Assembly: GCA_015680685.1 (NCBI GenBank)
Contig: MNCI01002989.1
Span: 17,782 to 81,781 of the forward strand
Direction of reading: 5' to 3'
From: Gnetum montanum
Lineage: Eukaryota; Streptophyta; Gnetopsida; Gnetales; Gnetaceae
DNA: 64,000 nucleotides
The position numbers and the translations under genes were made by a program. This document shows positions 33,420-45,079 of this stretch, piece by piece. Each line of letters opens with the position of its first letter. Position 1 is the first letter of the stretch. Under the pieces are notes generated by a model. The model was given only the letters and a program-made list of their open reading frames with translations. It was not told the DNA's origin and ran no database searches.

Positions 33420-35110
33420 CATGATAAGATGAAACAAAATAAAACTTGAAGTAGCTCAATGTAGCTCATGTTCCAAGTGGTGGAGGCTCTTCCATCAGTT
33501 GCTTCCCCTTGTCATCAAGCTTTTGAATTGGTATCAATTCAAGAGCACCTGAATCTTTTCTTCTTCTATCTATGGGTCATGTACTATCCACGCTTGTTAT
33601 GCAATGTTAGATGGAGCAAGTACATCCCATGGGCATGGCAATTGTGGAAACATCTTGTTGGCCTTTATGTACCAAGTTGTAAACTATTGTCTATCTTCTT
33701 CAAAAGATCTAGACATCTCTCTTAGCTCTTGGTAATCTGATATTTAACATGTTAGGTTTGCTATTACATCCTTCTAGCCCTAGTAGCTAGCTTTGACAAT
33801 CTTGAGTTCACAGTTTACCACATGTAATTTCTATAATGCATCCTTTTAGTCAACAAACTCCTTCTCATACATTGCGTAGACTATTGCTACCTACTACTCT
33901 AACTCGTTCCAAGGCCTACTTGCTATTAACATAGCTAGGTTAGCATGATGAAAGCTCACTAACCCCATGTATTCTATTAGATCCTCTTTCTGTAAGTCTT
34001 TATTCTTTACCTCAACCTAGTGTACATGAGAAAGTTTTCTAGAATTGGCTACCAATCTAGGTTTTGTGTAAAGATGGAATTGATTTTGGCCTTCACCATA
34101 TGGATTTCCATTTCATTGATTTTCTTATACATGCCCATCTGATCTCTAAAATGCTCTTTGAATTACTCATGCTTCTTGGCCTCATTTTTCCATGTGCTAA
34201 TTTCTGTAGTAGACTTCTAACGGATGATGTAAACTTCTTCCATTGATAGGATTCTATTTTCTTGGGCTAAGTAATTCATATATTAGTTGATGTAGACCAA
34301 TTATTCTTGGAGATATTGGATGCTCTCCTCAAGAATATTCTTTTTCCTTTCAATGTTTGTCAACCGAGCATCGTTAGCAGCTAACTATTTATTTTCTTCC
34401 TGTAAGGATAGGAGGGCTTTAACATGTGCATATATTTATGCTTTAGAAACAAATGCATTTCACACTACCTTCTCCTTTTCTTTCTTCATTCCCATGTTAT
34501 GGTGAATCAACTACATCATATGGTCAATTCTAAATTAATTTAGTTGGTCTGGTGCTATGAATTATGTTGGGTCTTTTCTTTCAAATCTTAGGATGGCTAA
34601 CTCCTCTTTCAATTGTTGTACCTCATTCATTGCATGCTCATCCCTAGTTTCAACCATGATCAATTTTACTTTTGTGGCAATCAAATTAGATTGGACTATA
34701 GTGATATTACTAGGGATATCAAAACGATTCTACTTCTCTCGACCTATCTATAGCAATTTGTCGAAAATATCTTCATGCTTCATAGAAGTCATTGAGGTTC
34801 CAACAAGCATTTGAGCATCCTGTGCTCCAAAGATATCAACCAATGGCACAACGAGTATGTTGAAGGATTCTTTTATGTGGTTAGTGATGACCTCTGTGGC
34901 TCCTATTACATCTTGGTTTTGCATGATCACAACTATGGTACCTTCACTAGTTTTGAGAATAACTTGGAATGATGCAACATTCCTAGATATCTGTTGCATC
35001 CAATCATCCTCTTCTCCTACTTGGAGTGATACTTGTCCACTAGTTGGGAATATAGATACTATGGGCCTTGTGGGGCTCTCTCTTACTCTATGACAAATTA
35101 ACACCCTCTC
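33420..35110 (-). pseudogene. ORF2 of Element 5
   Basis: Homologue of the 3' ORF in Element 1. The best part is 34748-35104, with DDWMQQISRNVASFQ, EGTIVVIMQNQDVIGATEV and NHIKESFN, aligning with EGAIVMVMQHQ and NHVVEALN of Element 1. Further left come Glu/Lys/Leu-rich coiled-coil-like pieces (MVETRDEHAMNEVQQLKEEL, SLQEENK, EIHMVKAKINSIF). The DNA around 34080-34250 aligns with 2280-2450 of Element 1. The beginning of the ORF is not recognisable. Function unknown; it lies in the env position. Confidence 0.55.
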
Positions 35111-36600
35111 TTATTCCCCAACTTATTATTTTTGCAATCTACTATAGATGGCTCATGGACAATTTGTAGCCCTATGGCAACAATGAAACTTCTTGTTGTT
35201 GTTGTTGTTGTAGCTACTATTCAGTTTGTGGTTGGCTACTAGGTCCTACTTGTTATTACTAACTAGTAGCTAGAATGCTACGAATAAGGGTGGTGCCCTT
35301 CTTTCTAAGATTCAAACCAAGTCCAAACCACTTTCTAGTGACATCACATTATTTCATCCCTGGGATTTTCAACCATAAGACTATCACTATTGTAAAGAGT
35401 ATTACCACTTGGTGTATTATCCAAGGAAGGAGTTTATTCATTACACATTTTATTTTTTAGATTCCTAAGAAGCTACCTACCTTCAGGCATGGATAACATG
35501 TCTTTCCAGTGGAACCCCTAGAAATTTATTCAGTGCATGGATTTTATTTTTAATTGTGTCAACCTTACCTAAGAACTACCTTCAAACATGGGTAACATGT
35601 CTTTCTAGTAACATGGTAAGGTAGCACTTATTGTACTCTTACTTCCATTTTTTGTTAGATCTACAAGTATATAATACATCCTTAGCAATAGGATAGAACT
35701 TACAATAGTAATCCAAGAGAATGCACAAATCCTCTTAATGTCACACCCTTACATTCCCACTTGATTCTTCACTCTTCTATATAAGCATTATGATCACAGG
35801 TTTATTCTTAGTTTTATTATGAGAAGAATGTCATTATGGCCATGATAAGAACCTCTTATTATTGTAATGGATGGATGTATGTTGTGGTCTCATTGTATAG
35901 GTAATCAGTCCCTTAGGATTTGATAATATAGAAAAATCTTCACCTTATTTGGACTACATCTTACTTTATTTTTGAGTTTTATTGAAAAATTAATAGAAAC
36001 ATGTACAAGTGAAGTAATGGCAAAGATAGTAAGAATGAAAGATTATAAAAAGAATGTAAAAATGTTGAAGAATGGGAAAATGATTAAGAATTGAAAAAGT
36101 ATAAAAGAATGAAAAGATATCAAAGAATGTGAAAATTGGTAAGAAATGTGAAAAAGTATAACAAGAAATTACAAACCAAAAAAATTGTAAAACAAAAATT
36201 TAAAAGCCATTTATTAGTTCCTAGATCAAGATAAGGTATCTCCCCCATGATTGAACTCATGGACGAGTATTTGTAAAATGGACCCTAGATCTCCTAGATC
36301 ATACACTCTAGGTTTTTCACTTACCATTCTTAGTGACTTAGTTGTTCAATCATCATCCCATGTGATCTTGATGGAAATAAAATTTTGATGTTCTAAGGAC
36401 ATATATTCCTTTGAACTATATGATCTGTTCATTTTATAAGGTCCACTATTCTTTCTTGTTGATTCCTAAATTCAAATTCTAAGTCCTTATTTCCTCTATT
36501 TGTTGGTGTATGATTATGGTTTAATATTTTCATTTGTGAGTTTTCAATTAGGGTCATTTTCTTAGGATAAGAGTTAAAAAGTGGGTTAGATGCTTTCATG
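35111..36600 (-). other. Non-coding linker and deletion junction of Element 5
   Basis: No domain is recognised. It includes a (GTT)n run near 35193-35210, an A-rich tract at about 35990-36190, and the GTATCTCCCCCATGATTGA block (about 36233) that marks the integrase tail in Elements 3 and 7. The shared sequence continues through TATAAGGTCC (about 36437-36446) and then switches near 36455 to the protease side. RT, RNase H and integrase are therefore missing. Confidence 0.5.
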
Positions 36601-36639
36601 CATGTTTTGGACAATTTTAGGTTCTTAGTTTTTGGCCAC

Positions 36640-37163
36640 TGGGTGTCTTTTGGTTTAGTGGCCCATGCTCCTTATTGTACACACACTTGTTTCTCACATC
36701 TGTTGTGGGCTAGTGTAAGGATTGTGTTGACATTTTGAAGTTTTGGTCCACAACTACATCCTTCTTTATCATCAGCAATGCATGGAATTATCTATGTATG
36801 TATGGCTCTTTACACATCTTCTTTGAAGATTTCCACAAATAAATCTCTCATTCCTAACTTAGCATCTATTATGCTAAGGCATGCTCTTCCCATAATGATA
36901 GGAAATTCCGTATTATTATTCTTCACATTAATCACTAGAAAGTCTACTAGATAAGACCACCCACTTATGGTGGTCATCACATCTTCTATATGTCCTAAAG
37001 GAATAGTGATAAATTGATTTGCTAGCTCTAACCTTATGTTACACTTCTTTAAGAGTGGTAGGTTCCATGCCTTGTATGTTTTTTGAGATATTAAGTTTAC
37101 TCTGAAACCTGGGTCTAGTAGAGCCTTGCATGGTGAATTTTCAATCATTGGTAAATAAATCAT
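36640..37163 (-). pseudogene. Protease region of Element 5
   Basis: Open at 36810-37163: ENSPCKALLDPGFRVNLIS, YKAWNLPLLKKCNIRLELAN, TISGWSYLVDFLVI, FPIIMGRACLSIIDAKLGM and DLFVEIFKED. It is collinear with Element 3's protease. The active site reads DPG instead of DSG. It is the second-best-preserved protease in the window. The DNA beyond, to 36640, is the linker toward the missing RT. Confidence 0.75.
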
Positions 37164-38951
37164 AGGAATTCTTACATCTATCCTTTTCTTAGGGAGTGGT
37201 CCTACCTTTATCTAGTTCGATATTATTTCCATTAGCATGACAATAATAATCTCTTAATTTGATTGTTGGAGAAGCAGGGTGTTTGTAGGAGGATCCTTCA
37301 TATAAGGAACATAATTCAGTGAAGTCCTAACTCTACTAGCTCTTTTTGGACTTGTTTTAAAGAAAGTACATTTCTTAGATTTGTCTTTAGTATTGTTGTT
37401 GTGATCCTCTATTTGTATATTTACTGACCTTGTAGTACTTCTCTACTGAGGTTGTGATGGTAGTTCTCCCTACATTGTAGGTGATGGTACAAGTGGTAAA
37501 GGGTTAGGAGGTTGATTGAATGAACTAGCTATTTATTGATGCACATATGGATTGGAATCCATCCTTGGAGGTGTAGGTATATGGTACTCTAGTGGATAGT
37601 ATTGAGATGTCTGAACTACTACATTTCCAAGAGAGATCAGACACTACACATAATATCCATAAGGGTATGGTTGTTGATATGGGTACTACTATCTTGGTGG
37701 TGGCATTTTCCACGATTGTGGTTGCTACCACTATTAATGGTACTACTCCATGTGGCTACAAGTAAGCTCCACTAGGGTAGTAGGCTTACCTTAAGGGTAA
37801 GGTAACTGTTTGGGCATTTGCTTCTTGATGAATCTTAGATTAAGTGCATATGCCTCTATTTCCTACAAATGTACCATTGGCACACTATACATCCTTCCTC
37901 ATCCTTTGAGCTTATATCAAAACATTCTATCATTGAGGCCACTTTTTCTTTTCATCTGAAGTCTCTTTTCTTTGTTTTCTTTTTGCCCTTATTGAAGGCT
38001 TACTCAGTGCTTTCTTTCATAATTTTCAAAGCTATAAAAAATTTCTTGTCCATCGAATCCCACATCTTTTCTACCTTAGTTGCTATATCAATAACAAATT
38101 TTTGAATAGGTAGTGTTTTCTTCTAGATCACCTCTTCCAAAGTTTCTTTCTCTTGGTTATCACATATTTGTACATCTCTGTTCTAAATAGATGGATCTCT
38201 ATTATAATCCTTGGCTAATTCTCTCTTCGTCAACTCACCTTCTTCCTTTTTACAGTCTTTCTTAAGCATAAACCCTAAGGGTTTTTCTAGTTTTATTTCT
38301 TAACCCATCAATAATATGTCTAAGCTACTCCCTTTGGGAAAATCTATGGCCTAGGCACCTATGCAAAAGTGAATAGCATCTACCCATTGCCACATCAAGG
38401 GATTTGTGGATCCCTTGCTTTCATCCTTAAATCTTCTTCCTAAGATTGGACACTCAAGAGTAGGTTTGGTATTTATCATTGAAAATGTTAAGCATGATGC
38501 TCCATCTTCTAATTGATTCAGGTTCCAACAATTTGTACCATCTTTCTACCTATTTGATGAGTATTTGAGGGAACAACTTAAGTTTCTACTAATCACTCTC
38601 TATATTCTGTAGGACATAGGCATTGTAAAAATCTTGAAGGTGATGTTGTGGATTTGTGTTATGCCCACCTTCAAACTTAGGCATATTGTTCATATCAAGT
38701 CGCTTGATGTGGATGTCTCTCACATGTTTGGTTGGAATGTATACAATTTTCCTTATGTTTATCACACTATGAGTTGCCAACAGGGGTTCATCATGATTAT
38801 AGGGTTCATATGCTTGATTGTAGTGGTGTACACATATCTCTGTCTTTCTTCATATCTATTCCTATCCTTTATGGTTTATGCTCTTCATCTTTTTCATCAA
38901 AATGTCTTGGGTGATAGTTATGTTGATCATGAGTTCGATGTCTTTCCTTGT

Positions 38952-40670
38952 TGATGAGCCAGCCAAAATTCGATGTTGGATACCTTTAAAATTTGTCTTT
39001 CCTTCATTGTAGAGATTGTCACCTCATCTGTGATTGATCTGTGAGTCACATTCGTGAAGAAATGGTTTAAAAAGTTAGAGAAATCATCAAGACAATAAAT
39101 AATTAGAATCAAATCCAATTAAATTCCACACTTATGCCTACCACTCATAAGTATAATCATAAAATTTCACCCTAATTTCTAACATTAAGTTCAAGAATCC
39201 AAATTAATAATTAAATCAAATTGAAATTACAAATAATAATTGAAGATCATAAGGGAGACTTCGCCTAAATTGTAATTCTGCCTTGCTATCTCCATAATGC
39301 AGCAATTTTGATCATTCGATGATGGATTACAAGAATTGCCACAAGGCCCAACAGATCTTTAATAATAACCACAAGAACAATTAATCCCAGTTTGATGAGG
39401 AATTTATTAGTATCAACTCCTTCTCCTCTCTTGTTTGCTTAAAAATGAATTTTCTCAATGTTGTATGCTTAATGCTACTCTTCCAAAATGCAATGTGGAG
39501 TCCATTATTTATACTCTTCGATAGTTTGAAATAGGTATTCTAATAATGGACTTATATATTATCAATCCATATAAATCGGTGGAAATGCCAAGTTTGGCAT
39601 TATGATATTATAAACTCCAATGGAAATGGTAGAAGAGGCATTTTGTAGCTGCCCTGGAATAGTGAAACCCTTGACATGTCTGCCACTTTTCAGCCTAAAT
39701 AGTGAAACCGTCGCTATGTCCTTGCCTGCCATCATCATCGTTTCTACTGCACATGCTATTCCTTGCTACTATTTCTGCCATCACCTTGTCGCACAGGCTA
39801 TTCGTTGCCTTCATCTGCTGTCCTATTCATGCTGTGCTCTATTGCTGTTATTATGCACTGTCATTGCCACGCGTGCTTTGCCATTACTGCTCTTGTGTGC
39901 TGCACCTTCGCCTGCCCTGGTCATGTTGCATCGTTAACGCTACCTACAAAAACCCTTGCTCACTTGCTATCCTCATGTTGTCGCAACCGCGCTTGCCATC
40001 ATTGTCACTGCTGCGTGTGTCGTCATGGCTGCCCTAGTCATGCTGCATTTTGCCTTTGTGCGCCAAAAATCCTTGATGCACCATGCTTTGTTGTTGCTCT
40101 ACACCACACGTGTTGCCATTGTCTGCTTCTGCCGTTGTCATGCATCATCGTTGTTATCTGCTTCTGCTTTGCTGTTGCTGGAAACCCTGGTTCACCAACA
40201 ATAGTGATACCCTTGCTCGTGTTGTTGCGTGCGTGCACCATGATCCGCTCCTATTACTGTCTAGCCACCCACCGCTGCTGTGCTTACTGATCCTTGCTGT
40301 AGCCATCCTAGCAATGCACTGCCGTGCTCGCCGGACCACTACGAGTGAGTGCTGCCAATGTCGTGACACACAAATGGGCTTGTTGTCCAATATATAATTT
40401 TTATATATAACTATAATATTTTTATAATGTTTATATAATATATATAATATAACTATNNNNNNNNNNNNNNNNNNNNNNNNNNNNNNNNNNNNNNNNNNNN
40501 NNNNNNNNNNNNNNNNNNNNNNNNNNNNNNNNNNCTAATACTAATACTCACTACTAAACTAAAATACAATAATTATTAATTTAACACTAATTAACAATAT
40601 AAAATCAATTAAAATGCATGCCTTTGATAAAAATACTTATTAAAACTAAACCAATTTTTGGGGTTTAACA
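38952..40670 (-). repeat. Solo LTR inserted in gag of Element 5, with GC-rich U3
   Basis: A 1.7-kb unit bounded by TG and CA (TGATGAGCCAGCC ... GGGGTTTAACA) and flanked by a perfect CTTGT duplication (38947-38951 and 40671-40675). On the minus strand it starts TGTTAAACCCC and ends GCTCATCA. A TATA match (GTATAAATAATGG) lies near 39505. U3 holds an 800-bp GC-rich, purine-poor (plus strand) block at 39620-40390. It contains the assembly gap 40457-40534. Only one LTR and no internal region are present. The family is not identified. Confidence 0.6.
40457..40534. other. Assembly gap (78 N)
   Basis: Unknown bases, flanked on the left by TATA-rich low-complexity sequence and on the right by an AT-rich stretch. 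The gap lies inside the solo LTR, so that LTR's true length is uncertain. Confidence 0.99.
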
Positions 40671-41518
40671 CTTGTCATGATCCTATACCTTTGTTCCCTT
40701 CAGTTAGAGTCCACTAATGATCATGAGGTTGAAGATGAAGCAATGGGAGAACAATGCTGACTAGATCTCCTTATGTACTCTGGTATTCATTTCTTTGTGA
40801 TCCAGCAAAAGATCTTGGCCTTGAGTCCTGCTTGTACTTAGAGTTTATTGCTACTCTTCTTGATGTCTTTGCTAAGGCTAAATGTAGTTTCACTTTGACA
40901 AGTCCTTCTAGATGAATAATAGGCATTTGGAAATAGACTTCATGATCTTAGTGAAGTTTCTCTACTACAAATGCATTGCAATCAAGTTCTTCTAGGACAA
41001 CAAGAGAGTTAACTTGCTTTCCCTTGTTGTGCACATGTTTGGTTTCCATAGTAGCATCTCTCTGCACTTGTGCCTCTGTGAGTTGGTAGGGTCTCATCAT
41101 GCGTTTGGTTACATGGTATCCTTCTTGCACATGGCTTAGATTCATTTCTCTTAAAGCTATTTGAAGCATGGTGGGTGCTAAATGCTCTAGAGGCAAAACA
41201 ATGTTACCCTGTAGGTCTCTCCACCTCAATTGTCCATCTTGGTAAAAGATGAATGTGGAATTAGGGTAGTAAGAATCATTATGAGCATATGAGATTCTTA
41301 TTTGCATAGGCATACTTCAGTCTTCAGCATCATTTATTCTATTATTGCCCCTTTATATCTCGTTGGAAGGTGATAGTGTTTTCTTAGTTGAAGCCATGTT
41401 ACAAGTGCAACACTTATGTGTGTGTGTTATTAGAATTATTTAAAGATTATGGAAATTAACCCTTTAGTTCTTAATACAATGAACTTTGTAAAATCAATTA
41501 CTTAGCACACATTAAGAC

Positions 41519-41538
41519 ATCCTCAGCAATGGTGCCAA
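41519..41538 (-). other. Primer-binding site of Element 5 (tRNA-Asp type)
   Basis: The minus strand reads TTGGCACCATTGCTGAGGAT directly inside the 5' LTR. It matches Element 3's site except for a few transitions. Confidence 0.65.
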
Positions 41539-42091
41539 TGATGAGAGATGGGATATTTGAACACTCTACCATACAGGTCATGAGTGCCAACGCATGACTA
41601 AATCATAATTCATAGATGGACAATGTTATTATGCTAGTAATTGGTGTTAAGTTCAAGATTGTTTTCTTTCCACTTTCAGCCAATGAAGTTCAAGTGTATG
41701 GTTTAGCTCCTAGTGAGGCATATGATTAACTGATGTTGTAGGCTCTTAAGTGTTTCTAAAGTAAACATGATTGAAGGTACAATTCTAAGTCTGGTCAACT
41801 AAGAAAACATAAACCTATCTTAGCCTAATGTGATGGACTTATGGTCCTAGTCTACCGTACATGCCTTAGACTCGTGTAATTATCACTAGGATTACCAAGT
41901 GGTATTACTACTAAGCAAATCAAGCAATGCCAATACTGGGTTATTAGATAACTACACTTAGTGCTCAAAATTAGTTGTATCCATATCACTTACTAATGAC
42001 ATGTAACATAAAATGCTTATTGTATCTATGACATTGTTGCAACGAGATCATAGATACAATATCACATCACAACAAAAATATGACTTTATCA
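41539..42091 (-). repeat. Element 5 5' LTR, internally deleted
   Basis: 553 bp, from TGATGAGAGATGGG to GACTTTATCA on the plus strand, homologous to 32398-33264 but lacking about 310 bp between AAAATGCTTA (near 42010) and the U3 cassette. The cassette itself is kept as a perfect 13-base inverted repeat, ATTGTATCTATGA (42019-42031) and TCATAGATACAAT (42048-42060). The deletion removed the expected TATA and transcript-start region. Confidence 0.85.
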
Positions 42092-42281
42092 CATGAGTTC
42101 ACTCTTTGAATGTTGGAAGAGCTAGTGCAGAAAAATATTTTTTAATTTTCTTGTATTTTTTATAGTGATTTTTAAAGGTTTTATGGCTCTAGATAGGCAT
42201 CTTGAAATTCAAGAAATGTCTTTGCTGAGAGTTGAGCTTGCAAAAGAGATTCCAAATTGAAGGGAGAATTCTTGGCAGAGT

Positions 42282-42700
42282 TGTTGAAGTCTTAGATAAG
42301 ATGTCTTAGAAGTGGATGAGATGTCTTAGATTTTTGTGAGACATCTCAAAGATTGGTAAGACATCTCAGTTGAGATGTCCTAGGTTGGGCTGAGATGTCT
42401 TAGCTCCAATGGAGATGTCCCACCTACAAGTCTAGGTTGATAGTGAGATGACCAAGAAAGACCAAAGATAATCCAAAAGAGTGAGGAAACTTCCAAAATA
42501 ACCCATTCTAATTAAGAAAATAGTTGGGAGAAGATGAAAAAAGAAATGAAAATAGCCTAAGATTCTTAAGTTAAGTTAGAGAAAGATTTCTGGGTTTCTT
42601 ATCTTCTCTTTGTTAATAAATATTGATCTCATTTTTCATGAGATGTCATGGATAGAATTTTGAGTTGGTAAGAGCTTAGCATGAGATATGTGTCATAAGA
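42282..42700 (+). repeat. Probable start of Element 4's 3' LTR with a phased repeat array
   Basis: After a purine-rich AATTGAAGGGAGAATTC, sequence starting TGTTGAAG (42282) carries seven copies of ATGTC or its complement GACAT, at 42301, 42321, 42340, 42360, 42375, 42395 and 42415. Most lie inside GAGATGTCTTAG/AGACATCTCA. An AATAAATATT block follows near 42614. The LTR call rests on position and the leading TG; the right end is not defined. Confidence 0.45.
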
Positions 42701-44650
42701 TCACACATGAAGAGTGCATGAGAATGTATGTAGATCTTGGTCAATTATGTGTATTTCGCCTTATGTCTCTTGTATACTTGTATGTTGGATCTCAACCTTG
42801 GGTTATGGGAGAGATCTCATTTGGTTATATCTCAGATTTTTTAAAGTCCAAACCATAAAAAAATGTGAGTCATAATAAAATATATATACTTGTTGATACA
42901 TAAGGGGTTGTTCCAAGGTAAACCACATATAAGCTTATAAGCAAATATACCATGATATATAAAAATGCTAGTGCATGTAAACAAGGAGCCAAGGGTTTAA
43001 GGTTCAAGATGCACAATCATAAACATAATTATAAGAAAGACATTAGAATATACTAGCATTAACCACTAGTAAAATGTAATATATTTGACATAATATATTA
43101 ATTATATCCTTACACTTAAAAATCAAGCGTAAGAAAATAAATAATAAAATGAAGATCCTAGCTTCTAAACACCAAGGTGTTACAACATATAATTCATAAA
43201 TCTCTAACATGAATCATATAATTCATTACTCACAATTAAATGTAATATAATCTATCTAAATACATTAGTACTAAACATTAATTAGTATTATATGCTAAAT
43301 AGGTGGTTGTCCAATTAGTAATGACAGAAAACATATTCTGAGATCTCATCATAAATATACTTTTAACATATATATAAATCATAAAACTCCACAATCATTC
43401 TACCTACATGGTTTAACCTAGACCATCTATACCAACACTACCTATGAGAAGAGATATGACAATTTGACATGACTAAATTAAAAGAAAGACATATAGAATC
43501 CCTAATCAATTTGGGGTGAAGCATCATGAATCTAGTTTATAATACATGATGAATATCATTCTTGAAAGCATGTTATGCTTCACATCCAAGTAATATATCT
43601 TGATGATGAAGGTGTAGTTTGATATTAATGATACTTCAATTTCAACTTTGAATTTGAAGAAATTTTTAAATTTTTGAATATGATGAGTTATTCATTAGTC
43701 ATTGTACTAATTTTTAAGCATATTATACATTGTGGTATTATAACATGATTCATGGCATGAGCACCATAAGATGATCATAAGTCATGTTCTATTGAAATAC
43801 ATATATAATAAAAACTAAGGATACCATAAGCAAACGATGAGAAAACCATGAGTTGTTATTTAAGGAAGCCTAGAAATTTATATTTTTGAATGTTTCACAT
43901 GTAAAATGTGATGTTCTAACTAGTTGTGGTTAATTTATCTTATTTTTCTTTTCGTGTCATGGATCCCACAAATTGTTATTTAAGGAAGCCTAGAAATTTA
44001 GATTATTGAATGTTCCACATGTAAACCATGATCCTCTAACTAGTTGTGATTAATTTATCTTATTTTGCTTTTCATACCATGGGTTATGGTATATCATCAT
44101 GAGTCATAGTTATCAATCACAAGTCAAGGTTGACCATTTACTTTAATTTTAGTACACAGGAGTGATGGTTGTGTTGTAGTGAATTTTTGGGCATATCATA
44201 TGATAACCATAAGTCATGGTTTGATTATTGAGGATACCATGAGTTAAGATTAGATCATAACATGTAATAAAACTTCAGTATTATCAAATCCTATAATTTA
44301 ATTTAAGTAAGACTTAAATTTTTTAAGTTATCAAAGATAGCTACATAACGTGAGAAAATGGCTTAAATAGATTTAGTTGGATTTGAATTGAATTTTATAA
44401 ATTTAATTAATTAATAATTATTGGTGTTCTTATGAATGAAATTTTGAAATAGTGAGGATGGATGAGAAGAGTGTTGATTAATAATCTTCACGCTATTGAT
44501 GAATAGAAGATGGTAAATAATTGTTTAATTGATTGTTGACTAATGAAGCTAAAGAGGTAACGTAAACTAATAATACTAATGTTGATAATAATTATGAACT
44601 TGAAGGATATTATCTTTCTTAAATGAGAGAAGATGAAAGGCTATTAAAGA
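42701..44650. other. AT-rich region with repeated CCATAAGTCATGG-like words
   Basis: No coding signal. From about 43740 to 44250 the words CCATAAGTCATGG, ACCATGAGT and their complements recur, and the 120-bp tandem duplication lies within this part. It may be LTR sequence of Element 4 or Element 8, but no ends could be assigned. Confidence 0.45.
43850..44083. repeat. Tandem duplication, 120-bp unit, two copies
   Basis: 43850-43969 and 43970-44083 align with an exact 120-base offset, both containing GTTATTTAAGGAAGCCTAG and CTAACTAGTTGTG. They differ by roughly a dozen substitutions, several C/T or A/G. Confidence 0.85.
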
Positions 44651-45079
44651 AAAAAAATTGTATACAATCTTTATTCAATAGTTCCAAAAGTTTTACAACA
44701 TCTTATGGCCTTCACATTTATAGAACAACTTTGGGGTCATGATGAGGAATAATGAAGAGTTAATCTCCACTAAAAATAATGAAGAAAAAACTTTGAAAAA
44801 AATGATGAATTGGGACCATAAAGAAGTACATCCATCCATCAATTCATAAATTATATATTTGACTTTATTTTTTCTTATTTTCAGACTGAATTACAAAATA
44901 AAGCATGAATTTTGTTTCTAAAGATTTACTTTTTCTAGCTTTACACACTAGTAATATTAGTCCCTTCTCTAGGATGAAATGCAAATATCTTGATGAATAT
45001 CCTTAGTCTTCTTGAATCCTCTACTTTTGTTTAAGGTATTTAATCCTATATAAAAAAGGAGATTTTATTTAAGATCATC

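Larger units (their letters stand above)
37200..41397 (-). pseudogene. gag of Element 5, split by a solo LTR
   Basis: The start is ATG 41397 (MASTKKTLSPSNEI). Open parts include 40948-41313 (HNDSYYPNSTFIFYQDGQL, GNIVLPLEHLAPTML, MRPYQLTEAQVQRD), which aligns with the N-terminus of Elements 1 and 3, and 38589-38780 (RDIHIKRLDMNNMPKFEGG, HHLQDFYNAYVLQ), the conserved core start. Between them lies the solo LTR at 38952-40670. The zinc-knuckle region near 37870-37915 has decayed (CIVCQWYICRK). A Pro/Tyr-rich linker precedes protease. Confidence 0.7.
32398..42091 (-). mobile_element. Element 5: Athila-type derivative with gag, protease and ORF2 but no RT or integrase
   Basis: Reverse orientation, LTRs 32398-33264 and 41539-42091, perfect target duplication CATGA (32393-32397 and 42092-42096). 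From the right: primer site, gag (split by a solo LTR), protease, a junction near 36455 where RT, RNase H and integrase are missing, a linker, ORF2, and the 3' LTR with polypurine tract TAGGGGGTA. It differs from Element 3 in keeping ORF2 and in the position of the internal deletion. Confidence 0.85.
29950..42700 (+). mobile_element. Element 4: chromovirus-like Ty3/gypsy element, 5'-truncated, split by Element 5
   Basis: Plus-strand RT, RNase H and integrase occupy 29950-32140. Element 5 interrupts at 32398, and Element 4 resumes at 42092 after a perfect CATGA duplication. The tail leads to a purine-rich AATTGAAGGGAGAATTC (about 42255-42271) and a probable 3' LTR starting near 42282. No gag, protease or 5' LTR is seen left of 29950. 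The C-terminal FVIGDLNWLHLKKW and KINDNAFKINLPNN blocks resemble chromoviruses of the Reina/Tekay type. The right boundary is uncertain. Confidence 0.65.

Noticed and set aside
39620-40397. Overlapping plus-strand ORFs of 82-175 codons, rich in Cys, Leu and His
   Set aside because: All three plus frames are open because the strand is poor in purines, so stops are rare. The block lies in U3 of a solo LTR, and no frame has a recognisable domain.
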